From: Myxococcales bacterium
Lineage (GTDB): Bacteria; Myxococcota_A; Polyangia; Haliangiales; Haliangiaceae
DNA: 64,000 bases
Reading direction: 5' to 3'
Assembly (NCBI GenBank): GCA_016706545.1
Contig: JADJJK010000006.1
Coordinates: forward strand, 122,501 to 186,500
Positions 38,793-48,813 of this stretch are shown piece after piece (position 1 is the first letter of the stretch; each line of letters starts with the position of its first letter). The notes under the pieces were generated by a model. It was not told where the DNA came from. It searched no databases and worked only from the letters and a program-made list of their open reading frames with translations. The position numbers were made by a program, and so were the translations under genes.

Positions 38793-39689
38793 TCAGCCCT
38801 TGAGCGCCTCCGCGCCACCAATGATCTCGAGGAGCTCTTTGGTGATCGCGGCCTGGCGGGCCCGGTTGTACTGAAGGGTGAGCCGCGAGATCATCTCGCC
38901 GGCGTTCTTGGTCGCCGACTCCATCGCGCTCATGCGGGCGCCGAACTCGCCGGCGATCGACTCGAGCGCCGCGCGGTACAGGCCGATCTGCACGTACAGC
39001 GGCACCAGCCGCTGCAAGAGTTCCTGCTTGGACGGCTCGTAGATGAAGTCCACCTGGTGCTCTCCGCCCTTGTCCGCGGCCTTGTCGGCCTTGGCCGCCG
39101 GCTTGGCGGGCGGAACCGCGGGCAGGATCTGCTGCACCGTGGTGTTCTGGCTGATCGCGCTCTTGAACTCGTTGTAGACCATGTACACGCGGTCGACTTT
39201 GCCGGTCAGAAAGTCGTCGATCACGCGCGCCGCGGTGTCGTGCGAGAGCTGCAGCGCGGTGGCGCCGGTGGGCGCGGCATCGAAGCTGGCGATCTTGGCC
39301 GCGCGGCGGGAGAAGTACTGGTTGGACTTCTTGCCGATGAGGCGCAGCGTCACCTCTTCGGAGTCGGCGAGCTCGCTCGCGGTGAAGCGCTCGACCGTCT
39401 TGACCACGTTGGCGTTGAAGGCGCCGGCCAGACCGCGATCGCTGGTGAACACCACGATCGCGACCTTCTTCTTGCCGCGGTCGGCGAACAGCGGATGGGC
39501 GTCGGGGCCGGCCACGCCGGAGAGCTCCGAGACCACCTGCGTCAACGCGCGCGTGTACGGGCGCGCCGCGATGATCGCGTCCTGCGCGCGTCGCAGCTTG
39601 GCGGCGGCCACCAGCTTCATCGCGCGCGTGATCTTGCGGGTGTTCTTCACCGAGGCGATCCGCTTGCGAATTGACTTCAGCGAAGGCAT
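38793..39689 (-). CDS. atpG: F1Fo ATP synthase subunit gamma
   Basis: Central-stalk rotor, 298 aa. The N-terminal coiled-coil helix MPSLKSIRKRIASVKNTRKI and C-terminal helix with SATKNAGEMISRLTLQYNRARQAAIT are conserved, as is the Rossmann-like core block VFTSDRGLAGAFN. An insertion rich in Ala/Lys/Pro (PPAKPAAKADKAADKGG, about residues 192-210) is a lineage-specific loop. Three bases after the atpA stop. Confidence 0.97.
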   Translation of the reverse strand: MPSLKSIRKRIASVKNTRKITRAMKLVAAAKLRRAQDAIIAARPYTRALTQVVSELSGVAGPDAHPLFADRGKKKVAIVVFTSDRGLAGAFNANVVKTVERFTASELADSEEVTLRLIGKKSNQYFSRRAAKIASFDAAPTGATALQLSHDTAARVIDDFLTGKVDRVYMVYNEFKSAISQNTTVQQILPAVPPAKPAAKADKAADKGGEHQVDFIYEPSKQELLQRLVPLYVQIGLYRAALESIAGEFGARMSAMESATKNAGEMISRLTLQYNRARQAAITKELLEIIGGAEALKG

Positions 39690-39692
39690 GGC

Positions 39693-41237
<1,545 letters not shown>

Positions 41238-41273
41238 GGTTCGTTCCTGGGCGGGGCCGTTGGGTTCGCGCGT

Positions 41274-41813
41274 TTACTTCGTGAGCTCGTCGCGAAGCAG
41301 GTGGAGCTGGGAGCGGAGGCTGCCGTCGTATACGATGTCGCCGACCTTGGCGACCACGCCGCCAATGAGCGACGGATCGAGGCGCTTGACGACGTCGATC
41401 TTCTTGCCGGACAGCCGTTCGAGGACGGTGGTGAGCTGGGCGACCTGAGCTGCGGACAGCTCGGTGGCCGAGGTGACCTCGGCGGAGACGCGGCCAGCGC
41501 GGGCCTCGATCATCGAGTCGACCTCTCGCGAGATCATCGGCAAGGTGCCGATGCGCTCGCCATCGAGGAGGACGGAGATCAAGGTCTTGCTGGCGGTCGC
41601 GGCCTTGAAGTGGACGAGCAGCGCGTCGATCACCCGGCGGCGATCCGCGCGTCGGATCGCCGGGTTGGTGAGGCTCGAGACCAGCTCGGCCGAGGTCTTC
41701 ATGGCCGCAGCGAAGCTGCGCAGATCAGCGCCGAGCTGATCGAGGTTACCCTGCGCGATGCCGATCTGGACGATCGCGCGCGCGTAGCGGCGGGCGAGGC
41801 TTCCGGACACCAT
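41274..41813 (-). CDS. atpH: F1Fo ATP synthase subunit delta
   Basis: Peripheral-stalk connector, 179 aa, with N-terminal six-helix domain (LARRYARAIVQIGIAQGNLDQLG) and a C-terminal region with the typical IGGVVAKVGDIVYDGSLRSQLHLL end. Its ATG overlaps the atpF stop by one base (TAATG), so translation is coupled. Confidence 0.96.
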   Translation of the reverse strand: MVSGSLARRYARAIVQIGIAQGNLDQLGADLRSFAAAMKTSAELVSSLTNPAIRRADRRRVIDALLVHFKAATASKTLISVLLDGERIGTLPMISREVDSMIEARAGRVSAEVTSATELSAAQVAQLTTVLERLSGKKIDVVKRLDPSLIGGVVAKVGDIVYDGSLRSQLHLLRDELTK

Positions 41814-42331
41814 TACGACGGCTCCTTGGGGATCTGCGTGGTGGTGGCGCGCTGCGTCGCGGTGCGCTGCAGGTCGCCGATGAACTGCTCAAAGAGCTTG
41901 CCCTGGTCCGCGGTGTTGGCCTTGGCCGCCAACACCTTCTCCGCCGCTGCCACGGCAGCAGCGGTCACCTCGGCGCGCAGCTCGGTGCGGGCGCGCTCGA
42001 TCTCGGCGGCGATCCGCAGCTCCGCGTCGCGCTGCATGGCAGCGGCGACGGCGGCGGCGTTGGCGTGGATGCGCTCCTTCTCGGCATCCGCGTCGGCGCG
42101 CATGCCCTCCACCATCTTGGTGATCTCGGCGTCGGCCTCGGACAGGCGCGCCTCGTACTCGGCCAGCTTGGCAGCGGCCTTGCTGCGCAGCGCAGACGCC
42201 TCATCGAGCGCTTGCTTGATCTGATCGGAGCGAGACTCGGCCATCTTGCGCGCGGCCGGGCCGCCGTACTTGGCCAGGATGACGAGCAGCAGGCCGAAGT
42301 TGACCAGCATCAGGATGAACGGCGCAGACAT
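41813..42331 (-). CDS. atpF: F1Fo ATP synthase subunit b, membrane and stalk core
   Basis: The in-frame part that carries the b-subunit core: one membrane helix (APFILMLVNFGLLLVILAKYGGP), then a long Ala/Glu/Arg coiled coil typical of subunit b (RSDQIKQALDEASALRSKA ... AAEKVLAAKA), about 172 aa from the ATG at 42331. Reading upstream in the same frame remains coding (EDPSKSFNFTKIFYGGKDRQ ... GPDNAPEQP), so 42331 is most likely an internal Met and not the true start. The real start is at 42831, in another frame (next entry). An internal start could still give a functional subunit. Confidence 0.9.
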   Translation of the reverse strand: MSAPFILMLVNFGLLLVILAKYGGPAARKMAESRSDQIKQALDEASALRSKAAAKLAEYEARLSEADAEITKMVEGMRADADAEKERIHANAAAVAAAMQRDAELRIAAEIERARTELRAEVTAAAVAAAEKVLAAKANTADQGKLFEQFIGDLQRTATQRATTTQIPKEPS

Positions 42332-42831
42332 CGGCTGCTCGGGCGCGTTGTCCGGGCCCTCGACGCCATCGCCGTACGTGCCGCCCTGCCGGTCCTTGCC
42401 GCCGTAGAAGATCTTCGTGAAGTTGAAGCTCTTGCTCGGATCCTCGTGGTGACCGTGCGCCCCGGCGGCGCCGTGAGCATCGGCGGCGCCGTCGGCCGCG
42501 CGTGCGCTGCGTCGGGCGCGCCGTGCGCTGCGTCGGCCGCGCCGTCGCCATGGACATGCGCACCAGCGGCGTCGTGCTCGTGCGCAGCGGCGCCATGCTC
42601 GTCTGCGCCCGGCTCCCCAGCAGGTGCGGCCTGGATCGTCATCTCCCCAGGGGCGGTGGCATGGACGGGTTCATCGGCCGCAGGGGCAGCGGCCGGGGTC
42701 TCGCCTGGGGGCGCGGCCGGGGGCTCGGTGGGCTGTGCCTGCGCAGGCGCAGACACCGCCAGCGCGGCGACTCCCAGCACCAGCGCCAGCAGCGCGGGCG
42801 CAAACGACTTGCGGGACAACATCGGGCTCAT
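42332..42831 (-). pseudogene. atpF: 5' part of atpF (signal peptide and His/Ala-rich leader), out of frame with the core
   Basis: The ATG at 42831 overlaps the atpF' stop (ATGA), the natural coupled start of atpF. It encodes a signal peptide (MSPMLSRKSFAPALLALVLG ... APAQAQ), a Pro/Ala-rich stretch and a His-rich linker (HGAAAHEHDAAGAHVHGDGAA). Near 42515-42520 the frame must change to reach HGAADGAADAHGAAGAHGHH and the conserved EDPSKSFNFTKIFYGG lead-in to the membrane helix. Adding one G would restore one continuous 340-aa protein. Extended, exported N-termini of subunit b are known from related delta-group bacteria (recollection). Since ATP synthase is essential, a consensus error is the likeliest cause. 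Confidence 0.75.
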
Positions 42832-43304
42832 GGGGCAACCTCTCGTCCAAGCAGGCGAGTGGCCATCGACGAGGCCAGGCTGCTTGCCTGCGCCATCAGC
42901 TCTTTGCGAGCAGCGTCGGTCTCGCTGCGCACCTTCGCTTGCGCCTGGTTGATGGCGGCCTGCGCGGACGCCTTGGCCTTGTCCGTCACTTCCTTGTCGT
43001 GAGCCGCGGCTTCCGCGCGGATCTTTCGCGCTTCGTCGTTGGCGCGTGCGCGCGCTGCGCCGAGCTGCTTCTCGTAGCTCGCCAGCTTGGTATCGGCCTG
43101 CGCGGACATCGTCTCCGCTTCAGCCTTGGCTCCTTCGATGCCGAGACGCCGACGCTCGCGCAGGCGAAGGTACGGCTGAAAGAGGAGCTTGTTGCTCGCA
43201 ACGAATAGGATCACGAACAGTCCAAACTGAAGAAGGACGGTCCAGTCGATATCGATGAGAGGATGCTCTGCGGCTGCGGCCGTGACCAGCAGGGTCTGAT
43301 CCAT
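42828..43304 (-). CDS. atpF': F1Fo ATP synthase subunit b'
   Basis: A 158-aa second b-type stalk subunit. One membrane helix (DIDWTVLLQFGLFVILFVASN) is followed by the LLFQPYLRLRERRRLGIEGAKAEAE coiled coil. ATG at 43304 with AGAGG six bases upstream; the open frame upstream is spurious. Presence of both b and b' is usual in delta-group and photosynthetic bacteria. First gene of the operon, so its promoter lies upstream of 43304. The a and c subunit genes (atpB, atpE) are not here. Confidence 0.94.
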   Translation of the reverse strand: MDQTLLVTAAAAEHPLIDIDWTVLLQFGLFVILFVASNKLLFQPYLRLRERRRLGIEGAKAEAETMSAQADTKLASYEKQLGAARARANDEARKIRAEAAAHDKEVTDKAKASAQAAINQAQAKVRSETDAARKELMAQASSLASSMATRLLGREVAP

Positions 43305-43719
43305 GTCAACCTCTTTGAATCCAAGGTGTTGGGCGAGGGCGGGGCGCTTATAAGCTCCCCTCGTGGGGCGTGTCAACCATGGGATGCCGCAGGTTTGGCA
43401 TCCGACTGCGACATTGCGCCGCATCTGCGTACGATCACCAGGTTAGGCGACCGCACTCCGGATGCTGGGCCAGAGAAAGGAGATCCCTGGCCTTGGTCGG
43501 ACCACCCCAGCAGCCGTGGGGATGATGGTCGGAGCCTGCGGGCGAGGGGGCGGGAGGCGGTTCGGCGTTGCTATCAGCCGACCTCCCAGCCGACCGCTCT
43601 CAGGGCAACCGCTCGGGCGACCGATCGCGCGGCACCGCGCGGCTGGCCGGGGGCTGACCGGAGGCTGGCCGGAGGCTGACGAGGCTTGTCCCCGGCCTGA
43701 CCGCGGCCCAGCAGAGACG
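43305..43719. other. Intergenic region, atp operon upstream / bactofilin downstream
   Basis: About 415 bases. Reading minus, it must contain the atp promoter near 43310-43420; I see no convincing -35/-10. Positions 43560-43700 are degenerate repeats of GACCG/GGCTGGCCGG type without coding support (open frames there are compositional). No terminator hairpin was found after the bactofilin gene. Confidence 0.4.
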
Positions 43720-44142
43720 TCAGCGAACGGGCTGCGGACCCTTTGCCTCAGCCGGCTTGGCGGCGGCGGCGGCAGGGGCTGCCTTGGGCGCGGCGGTGAG
43801 GCCCTCCATGAACGAACGACCTTCAAAGATGACGCCCTTGTCGACCTGCAGGCTGGGCGTATGCAGGTCGCCCTTGACCCGGCCGGGGGCGTGGATCTCG
43901 ATCGAGCGCTTGGCCTTGACGTTGCCGATCACCGTGCCCTGGATGATGACCTCGCCGATGTCGATCTCGGCCTCGACGATCGCGCCCTCGCCGATCACGA
44001 GCACGTCGTCCGAGAACACCTCGCCTTTGAACTTGCCATCGATGCGGACGGTGCCTTCGAACGTCAGCTTGCCCTCGAAGCTGGCGCCGCGGCCCAGCAG
44101 GGTCGTGATCTCACCCATCGCTTGTTGACGTGCAGGTTGCAT
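43720..44142 (-). CDS. Bactofilin
   Basis: A 140-aa cytoskeletal protein. The DUF583 beta-helix core is clear: ITTLLGRGASFEGKLTFEGTVRIDGKFKGEV, VLVIGEGAIVEAEIDIGEVIIQGTVIGNVKA, IEIHAPGRVKGDLHTPSLQVDKGVIFEG, flanked by short disordered tails with an Ala/Pro-rich C-terminus. Bactofilins form membrane-associated filaments that organise cell shape or, in myxobacteria, chromosome arms (family knowledge). Start 44142 or the internal ATG 44118 are both possible. It lies between the atp operon and the PEGA/kinase block on the same strand. Confidence 0.94.
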   Translation of the reverse strand: MQPARQQAMGEITTLLGRGASFEGKLTFEGTVRIDGKFKGEVFSDDVLVIGEGAIVEAEIDIGEVIIQGTVIGNVKAKRSIEIHAPGRVKGDLHTPSLQVDKGVIFEGRSFMEGLTAAPKAAPAAAAAKPAEAKGPQPVR

Positions 44143-44271
44143 GGGACGAAACGCTATCACATCACTTCTCGGCGCGACGCGCGACGCGCGCGGTTTTGCC
44201 GACGGGGACGAGGCGCTCGACCAGGCCACACGCGGCGGTCTGATGACTCCGCACGTTGTCGCTGATGTCGG

Positions 44272-45954
44272 TCAGCGCGGCTTCTGGCCGGCCGGCGTCA
44301 GGGTGGCGTCGATCGTCAGCTCGGTCTTGTCATCCCAGGTGATCTGTTGCCGGAACGGATCGTACTTGGCCAGACGAAGTTCGAGCTGCTTGGTGTTGAG
44401 GTCCTGGTCGCGGAGCGTCAGCGGGGTGCGGCCACGCGGCTCGCCATTGATCGTGATCTCCGCGCCAGGCGGCGTGCTGGTGATCCGCAAGGTGCCGGTG
44501 AGCTGTCGCAGCGTGGGGTTTAGCACCACCTCGCCACCGCGAGTGCCGATGACCACCTCCCCGGCGTACGACACGTGGTGAGGCAGCTCGATGCGGACCT
44601 TGTAGCGGCCCCCAGGAACGACGTTCTTGAAGATGACGGGGGTGGGGTCCGGGAGCTTCTGGTCATCCACATACACCGCGGCGGCCGCGGGGAAGGACTC
44701 GATGCGCAGCGCCGCGCTGGCGACGGCATCCTGTCGGTTGGCGCGGAGCACCAGGAAAGTCACCGTGGCGGCGGCTGCCACCGCGGTCAGGGCGATGGCG
44801 AGCAGCACGAACCAGCGCGGCCCTTCGCGCCGGATGCGGTAGTGCGCAGGGATCTCATCGATCTCCAGCGCGCGCATGCGGCCGGTCATCGTCGCGCCCG
44901 CGTTGCCTTGCGGGAACGCGCCGGGCGCCATCATGGGATAGCCGCCGCTGTAGTGTGCGGGCGGATAGGAGCCACTCGCGAGCCCGCCGGGGTGCTGGCC
45001 GGTCAGCTGGTGCTGGCCGGTCATCGGATCCACCATCTGCCCTGCGCTCATCGGAAACTGCGCCGACAGGTGCGCATACGCAGGCGGCAGCTCGTGCGGA
45101 GCGGAGTGGTGTAGCGGAGCCATCGGCGCGCCCGCGGGGGGCTGCAAGACGTGCGGCCCCGAGTGGTGCGCGAGCGGTCCTGGTTGCTGCTGCTGAAACG
45201 GGGCAGGTTGCTCCGGCAACGGCCCGGGCCCTTGCTGCGGATACGTCGCCATCACCGGCAACGAGAACCCGGTGGGCTGATCCGGTCCGGCGACCGGCAC
45301 ATAGGTGGGCAGTGCCGGTTGCGTGGGCTCGAAGGCCGCCGGCAGGACGATAGGGCTGGGCGGCGGGGTGGCGCGCGGAGGTGGCTTGGGCGGCGGGGCG
45401 GCGCGCGGCGCCGCGGGCATCGGCTCGCTGCCAGGCGCGGCCACGATGGCCTGCAAGAGGTTGGGGCTGCCGCTCGCGGGGGTGCTGCGAGAGGGCCGCG
45501 GCCGGCGAAGTTCGCTGACGGAAGGGGTGGGGTTGCGGGCGGACAGCGCCGCGGGCGCGGCCGGGCGCGGCGAGCGTGGGAGCGGTCGCCGACCGGGGGC
45601 GGTCGGCCCATCTTCCTCGTCACCGGTGCGCTTGTCGGCTTGCTCGTTGGCCACAGGTTGCGAGCGGATCTGGGTCTCGCCGTAGTCGGTGTGCTCAGGC
45701 ACAGGTACACGCGCCTGCACCATCGTGTTCTCCACCTCTCCGTCAAAGCCGCCAAAGCTGCTCGGATCGGCCTGAAAGGTGGGGATGGAAGACACCAGCG
45801 TGCTGTCGCCGCCTTCGACGTCGTCAAAGCCAAACACCGGCATCACCGTCACCGCGGTCACGACAGGTGGCGGCGCCGCCGGCCTGGCAGCAGGGGGCAC
45901 CTTCGATGGCGCCGCGGCGGCGGGGAGCTTGGCGCTGGCGCTGCTGGCGAGCAC
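44272..45954 (-). CDS. PEGA-domain membrane protein, probably the C-terminal half of the kinase upstream
   Basis: A 560-aa frame: long Pro/Ala/Gln-rich linker, one membrane helix (GPRWFVLLAIALTAVAAAATVTFLVL) and two PEGA-like extracytoplasmic beta domains (FPAAAAVYVDDQKLPDPTPVIF ... VVPGGRYKVRIELPHHVSYAGEVV; ITSTPPGAEITINGEPRGRTPLTLRD). The literal start (GTG at 45954) is in the middle of the linker and has no proper ribosome-binding site; the same frame continues upstream as sensible linker sequence (TPAAAPPPRARPPTAVPSV) up to the kinase gene. One added G near 46013 would fuse the two into a classic myxobacterial kinase-PEGA receptor of about 1115 aa. Read it as the 3' part of that gene. Confidence 0.82.
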   Translation of the reverse strand: MLASSASAKLPAAAAPSKVPPAARPAAPPPVVTAVTVMPVFGFDDVEGGDSTLVSSIPTFQADPSSFGGFDGEVENTMVQARVPVPEHTDYGETQIRSQPVANEQADKRTGDEEDGPTAPGRRPLPRSPRPAAPAALSARNPTPSVSELRRPRPSRSTPASGSPNLLQAIVAAPGSEPMPAAPRAAPPPKPPPRATPPPSPIVLPAAFEPTQPALPTYVPVAGPDQPTGFSLPVMATYPQQGPGPLPEQPAPFQQQQPGPLAHHSGPHVLQPPAGAPMAPLHHSAPHELPPAYAHLSAQFPMSAGQMVDPMTGQHQLTGQHPGGLASGSYPPAHYSGGYPMMAPGAFPQGNAGATMTGRMRALEIDEIPAHYRIRREGPRWFVLLAIALTAVAAAATVTFLVLRANRQDAVASAALRIESFPAAAAVYVDDQKLPDPTPVIFKNVVPGGRYKVRIELPHHVSYAGEVVIGTRGGEVVLNPTLRQLTGTLRITSTPPGAEITINGEPRGRTPLTLRDQDLNTKQLELRLAKYDPFRQQITWDDKTELTIDATLTPAGQKPR

Positions 45955-47621
45955 GCTGGGAACCGCGGTCGGCGGTCGCGCGCGCGGCGGCGGCGCGGCG
46001 GCGGGGGTGGCGCGCCAGCCGGGCCGCTGTCTTCTTCGTTGAAGCCGTCGGGGAGCTCTCGGGTGTCCTCGTGAAAATCGCGGCGAACGGCGGCCGCCGC
46101 GGGCTGCGGGCGCGACACCGCGCGAGGCGCCGTGCGCCTGGGCACGTCGTCGTCTACCTCGATGGGCACCGGATCGCTGGAGTGCGGCGCCATGAGGGGG
46201 GCGGTCGCCGCCCGCACCTTGGAGAGCTCCTTGCTCGGGCGTCTGACCTCCGGCCGCCGGGGAGCGCGGGGGTCGGGCGCGGCGACTCCTCTGGCGGTGG
46301 AGTCGCCCACCCTCGATCCGGAGACGTCGGCGGCGCGCATCGGCGCTTCGCCGGTCCCCGGGCGGCGGTTGGTCGGCGGATCGGCCACGCCGCCGGTCCC
46401 CGGGCGGCGGTTGGTCGGCGGATCGGCCACGCCGCCGGTCCCCGGGCGGCGGTTGGTCGGCGGATCGGCGGCCCCGTTGGTCCCCGGGCGGCGGCTCGAG
46501 GGTGGCTCCGCCACGCCGCTGTCGGTGGCGGCGTTGGTGTCGATGGGCGGGAAGTCGTGGAGCGGCCTCGGCTTGACCCGGAAGATGACGCTGTTGCTGT
46601 CGCGCATCTCGCCGGGCTCGCGCATGAGCTGGCTGTCATCGAGCAGCGGGATGGAGTCGGAGGACTCGACGCGATCGACGTGCGGGCTCTCGATGCTGAG
46701 CGTGGGGTCCCCCACCGAGCGCCGCAGCAGCGCCACCATCTTGGCCGGCGTGAACACCGGCGAGTAGGCGTGCAAGAAGCGCTCGAGGTCGTTGGCCAGG
46801 TCTGCGCCGCTCTGGTAGCGGTCCGCGGGCGACTTGGCCAGCGCGTGCATGACGATGCGCTCGAGCTGCGCCGGGATCCCTGGGCGCAGCGTGCAGGGTG
46901 AGGCGATGTCCGCGCGGCGCACCATGCTGAGCAAGCGGTGCAGATCTTCTTCCAGGTAGAGCATCTGCCCGGTCATCATCTCGTAGAGGACGATGCCGGC
47001 AGAGAAGATGTCAGAGCGCGAGTCGACGTTGCCGCCGGAGGACTGCTCCGGAGACATGTAGTAGTACTTGCCCTTGATCACGCCAGCGGCGGTCTGCTTG
47101 ACCTTCATCGTCGCCTTGGCGATCCCGAAGTCGACGAGCTTGACCTCCCCGGCGTAGGACAGGAGCACGTTCTGTGGGGACACGTCGCGGTGGACGATGC
47201 CGAGCTGCTGGCCGGTGACGTCGCGCTTGCGATGCGCGTAGTCCAGGCCGGAGGCGATCTCCTTGGCGATGAACGCGCAGACATCCAGCGGGAACTCGAT
47301 GTCTTGCTCCGAGGCCCGGCGCAGCACCTTGTACAGATCGGCGCCGTCGACGTACTCCATGCTGATGTAGTAGGTGTCGCCGACCCGGCCCAGGTCGAAG
47401 GTCTGGGCGATGTTGTGGTGGGTGAGCTGCACCGCGATCTTCGCCTCGTCCACGAGCATGTCGATGAACTGCTCGTCTTCGGCGAAGTTGGGATGGATCA
47501 TCTTGAGCGCGACGTACTTCTCGAAGCCGGCGATGCCCTTGGCCTTGGCGAGGTGGATCTCCGCCATGCCGCCCACGGCGACCTGGCGCACCAGGCGATA
47601 GGGGCCAAATTGACGCTCCAT
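45858..47621 (-). CDS. Ser/Thr protein kinase with repetitive linker (5' part of a kinase-PEGA gene)
   Basis: N-terminal Hanks kinase: YRLVRQVAVGGMAEIHLAKA G-loop, VALKMIHP lysine, catalytic loop HRDVSPQN (a variant common in myxobacterial kinases), DFG in VDFGIAKA, MSPEQ and DIFSAGIVLYEMM. A long disordered linker follows, including a 14-residue repeat (DPPTNRRPGTGGVA, about residues 375-420). After ELPDGFNEEDSGP, near 46013, the literal frame becomes Pro/Arg-rich with no family support; the natural continuation lies in the frame of the PEGA protein. The ATG at 47621 overlaps the stop of the upstream gene (TGATG), so the three are one transcription unit. Confidence 0.88.
   Translation of the reverse strand: MERQFGPYRLVRQVAVGGMAEIHLAKAKGIAGFEKYVALKMIHPNFAEDEQFIDMLVDEAKIAVQLTHHNIAQTFDLGRVGDTYYISMEYVDGADLYKVLRRASEQDIEFPLDVCAFIAKEIASGLDYAHRKRDVTGQQLGIVHRDVSPQNVLLSYAGEVKLVDFGIAKATMKVKQTAAGVIKGKYYYMSPEQSSGGNVDSRSDIFSAGIVLYEMMTGQMLYLEEDLHRLLSMVRRADIASPCTLRPGIPAQLERIVMHALAKSPADRYQSGADLANDLERFLHAYSPVFTPAKMVALLRRSVGDPTLSIESPHVDRVESSDSIPLLDDSQLMREPGEMRDSNSVIFRVKPRPLHDFPPIDTNAATDSGVAEPPSSRRPGTNGAADPPTNRRPGTGGVADPPTNRRPGTGGVADPPTNRRPGTGEAPMRAADVSGSRVGDSTARGVAAPDPRAPRRPEVRRPSKELSKVRAATAPLMAPHSSDPVPIEVDDDVPRRTAPRAVSRPQPAAAAVRRDFHEDTRELPDGFNEEDSGPAGAPPPPPRRRRARDRRPRFPACSPAAPAPSSPPPRRHRRCPLLPGRRRRHLS
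46351..46490 (-). repeat. 42-bp tandem repeat in the kinase linker
   Basis: Three and a third near-identical 42-bp copies, starting at 46351, 46393, 46435 and 46477 on the plus strand, encode the 14-residue unit DPPTNRRPGTGGVA in the kinase linker. Being a multiple of three, copy-number change preserves the frame. Confidence 0.88.
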
Positions 47622-48652
47622 CAGCCTCGCTCCTGCGTCGCGGCGGCGTTGCCTTCGCTTCCTGCGGGCGCCGCCGGCTCATCCAGGGCGCCGCTCTGGG
47701 TCATGGGCCGCAGGAGCTCGGCGCCGAAGGGATGGACGAACACCCCGACCTGGCGAAGCGGCGTGCGCGGCGTGCGATCGAAGGTACACACCACCTCGGT
47801 CGCCACGTCGTGGGCGACGTTGACGACGTAGGTCGCGGTGGCGTTGGCCACCATGTACAGGCCAAGGCCCGCGCCGTAGGTCTTGCGATCGATCTGCTCC
47901 TCGGCGGAGGTGGCGCGAAGGCACTTGTCGATGTACGCGAGGATGGTGGACTTGGCCAGGCGCCCGAACCGGTCTCGCACGGCGATCGCGAACTGGTCCT
48001 CGGTGGCCGCGTAGCGAATGGAGACCGGCCGGGGCGAGCCGATGCCGACCCGCGCGTGCGGATCCACGTCCGCGAAGATCTGCCGCCCTTGCTCGTCCAC
48101 CGGGGCGTCGTAGAGGGCGTTCATCAGCAGCTCTTCGCAGACCTGGCCAATCGCGGTTCGCGTCTGGCGCCGAAAGCGCGCGCTCTCGGCGTAGGCCAGG
48201 ACGGTGTCGATGGCCCGGCTCCGGCCTTCGAAGTCATGCAGCCGCAAGTACTGCACCTGGGCGTCGGCCGGCAGGTACTTCTCGATGCCGAACAGGTCGC
48301 CGCTGAGCAGCTTGCTGGCGGTGATGCAGACACCTTCATCGAGCGCGTCGCCGACCACCACGTGGTTGACCCGCTCGTCCTCGAGATAGTGGAACAGGTC
48401 CTCGAGCGGCGCCTGCTCGGTGACCACGGTGACGTGGGCGCTGGCCCGCAGCTTGGACAGCAGGTAGGCCAGGGCGGTCCGATCGCCCGCGTCGATGCCC
48501 GCGAAGACGTACCGATGAGACACCAGATCTGCGGCGATCGAGTGGACCGAGCGAGCTGCGTCGACCACGGCCCCAGCGCGCTCCAGGCTCGCGACGATGC
48601 GCCTGAGCTGGTCGAGGTCGCTAGAGATGGCCAGAACGCGGCGCTTGGACAA
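47621..48652 (-). CDS. REC-like and HATPase regulator without phosphotransfer domain
   Basis: A 343-aa protein. Residues 1-115 fold like a receiver (RRVLAISSDLDQLRRIVASLERAG, YVFAGIDAGDR) but the acidic pocket is only partly kept. Residues about 150-310 contain a histidine-kinase-type ATPase: N-box EELLMNALYDAP, G1 VRDRFGRL, G2 TYGAGLGLYMVANAT. No phospho-accepting His box is visible, so it is more like anti-sigma-factor or pseudo-kinase ATPases than a sensor. Its stop overlaps the start of the kinase gene, suggesting a partner of that kinase. Upstream of it lies a terminator facing the other minus-strand gene. Confidence 0.8.
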   Translation of the reverse strand: MSKRRVLAISSDLDQLRRIVASLERAGAVVDAARSVHSIAADLVSHRYVFAGIDAGDRTALAYLLSKLRASAHVTVVTEQAPLEDLFHYLEDERVNHVVVGDALDEGVCITASKLLSGDLFGIEKYLPADAQVQYLRLHDFEGRSRAIDTVLAYAESARFRRQTRTAIGQVCEELLMNALYDAPVDEQGRQIFADVDPHARVGIGSPRPVSIRYAATEDQFAIAVRDRFGRLAKSTILAYIDKCLRATSAEEQIDRKTYGAGLGLYMVANATATYVVNVAHDVATEVVCTFDRTPRTPLRQVGVFVHPFGAELLRPMTQSGALDEPAAPAGSEGNAAATQERG

Positions 48653-48730
48653 GTCCCCTCACTGGCAAGAACACGGGCATCATAGCGGATTTCGTTCCAC
48701 TCGGCCGAACCCAGGGGGGGCGGACCTGGC

Positions 48731-48760
48731 AAAAAAGCCCGCGCCGGTACCGGCGCGGGC
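48731..48760 (-). terminator. Intrinsic terminator of the YceI-like lipoprotein gene
   Basis: On the minus strand a perfect hairpin (GCCCGCGCCGG with CCGGCGCGGGC, 48737-48760, no extra loop beyond the central TA) runs into TTTTTT (complement of AAAAAA at 48731-48736). It lies about 54 bases after the stop of the gene at 48814, the right side and direction for its terminator. Confidence 0.88.
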
Positions 48761-48813
48761 TTGGAAGTGCCAGGGAAGAGACAGAGTGCCGCAGGACACC
48801 CCGCCTTGCCTGC

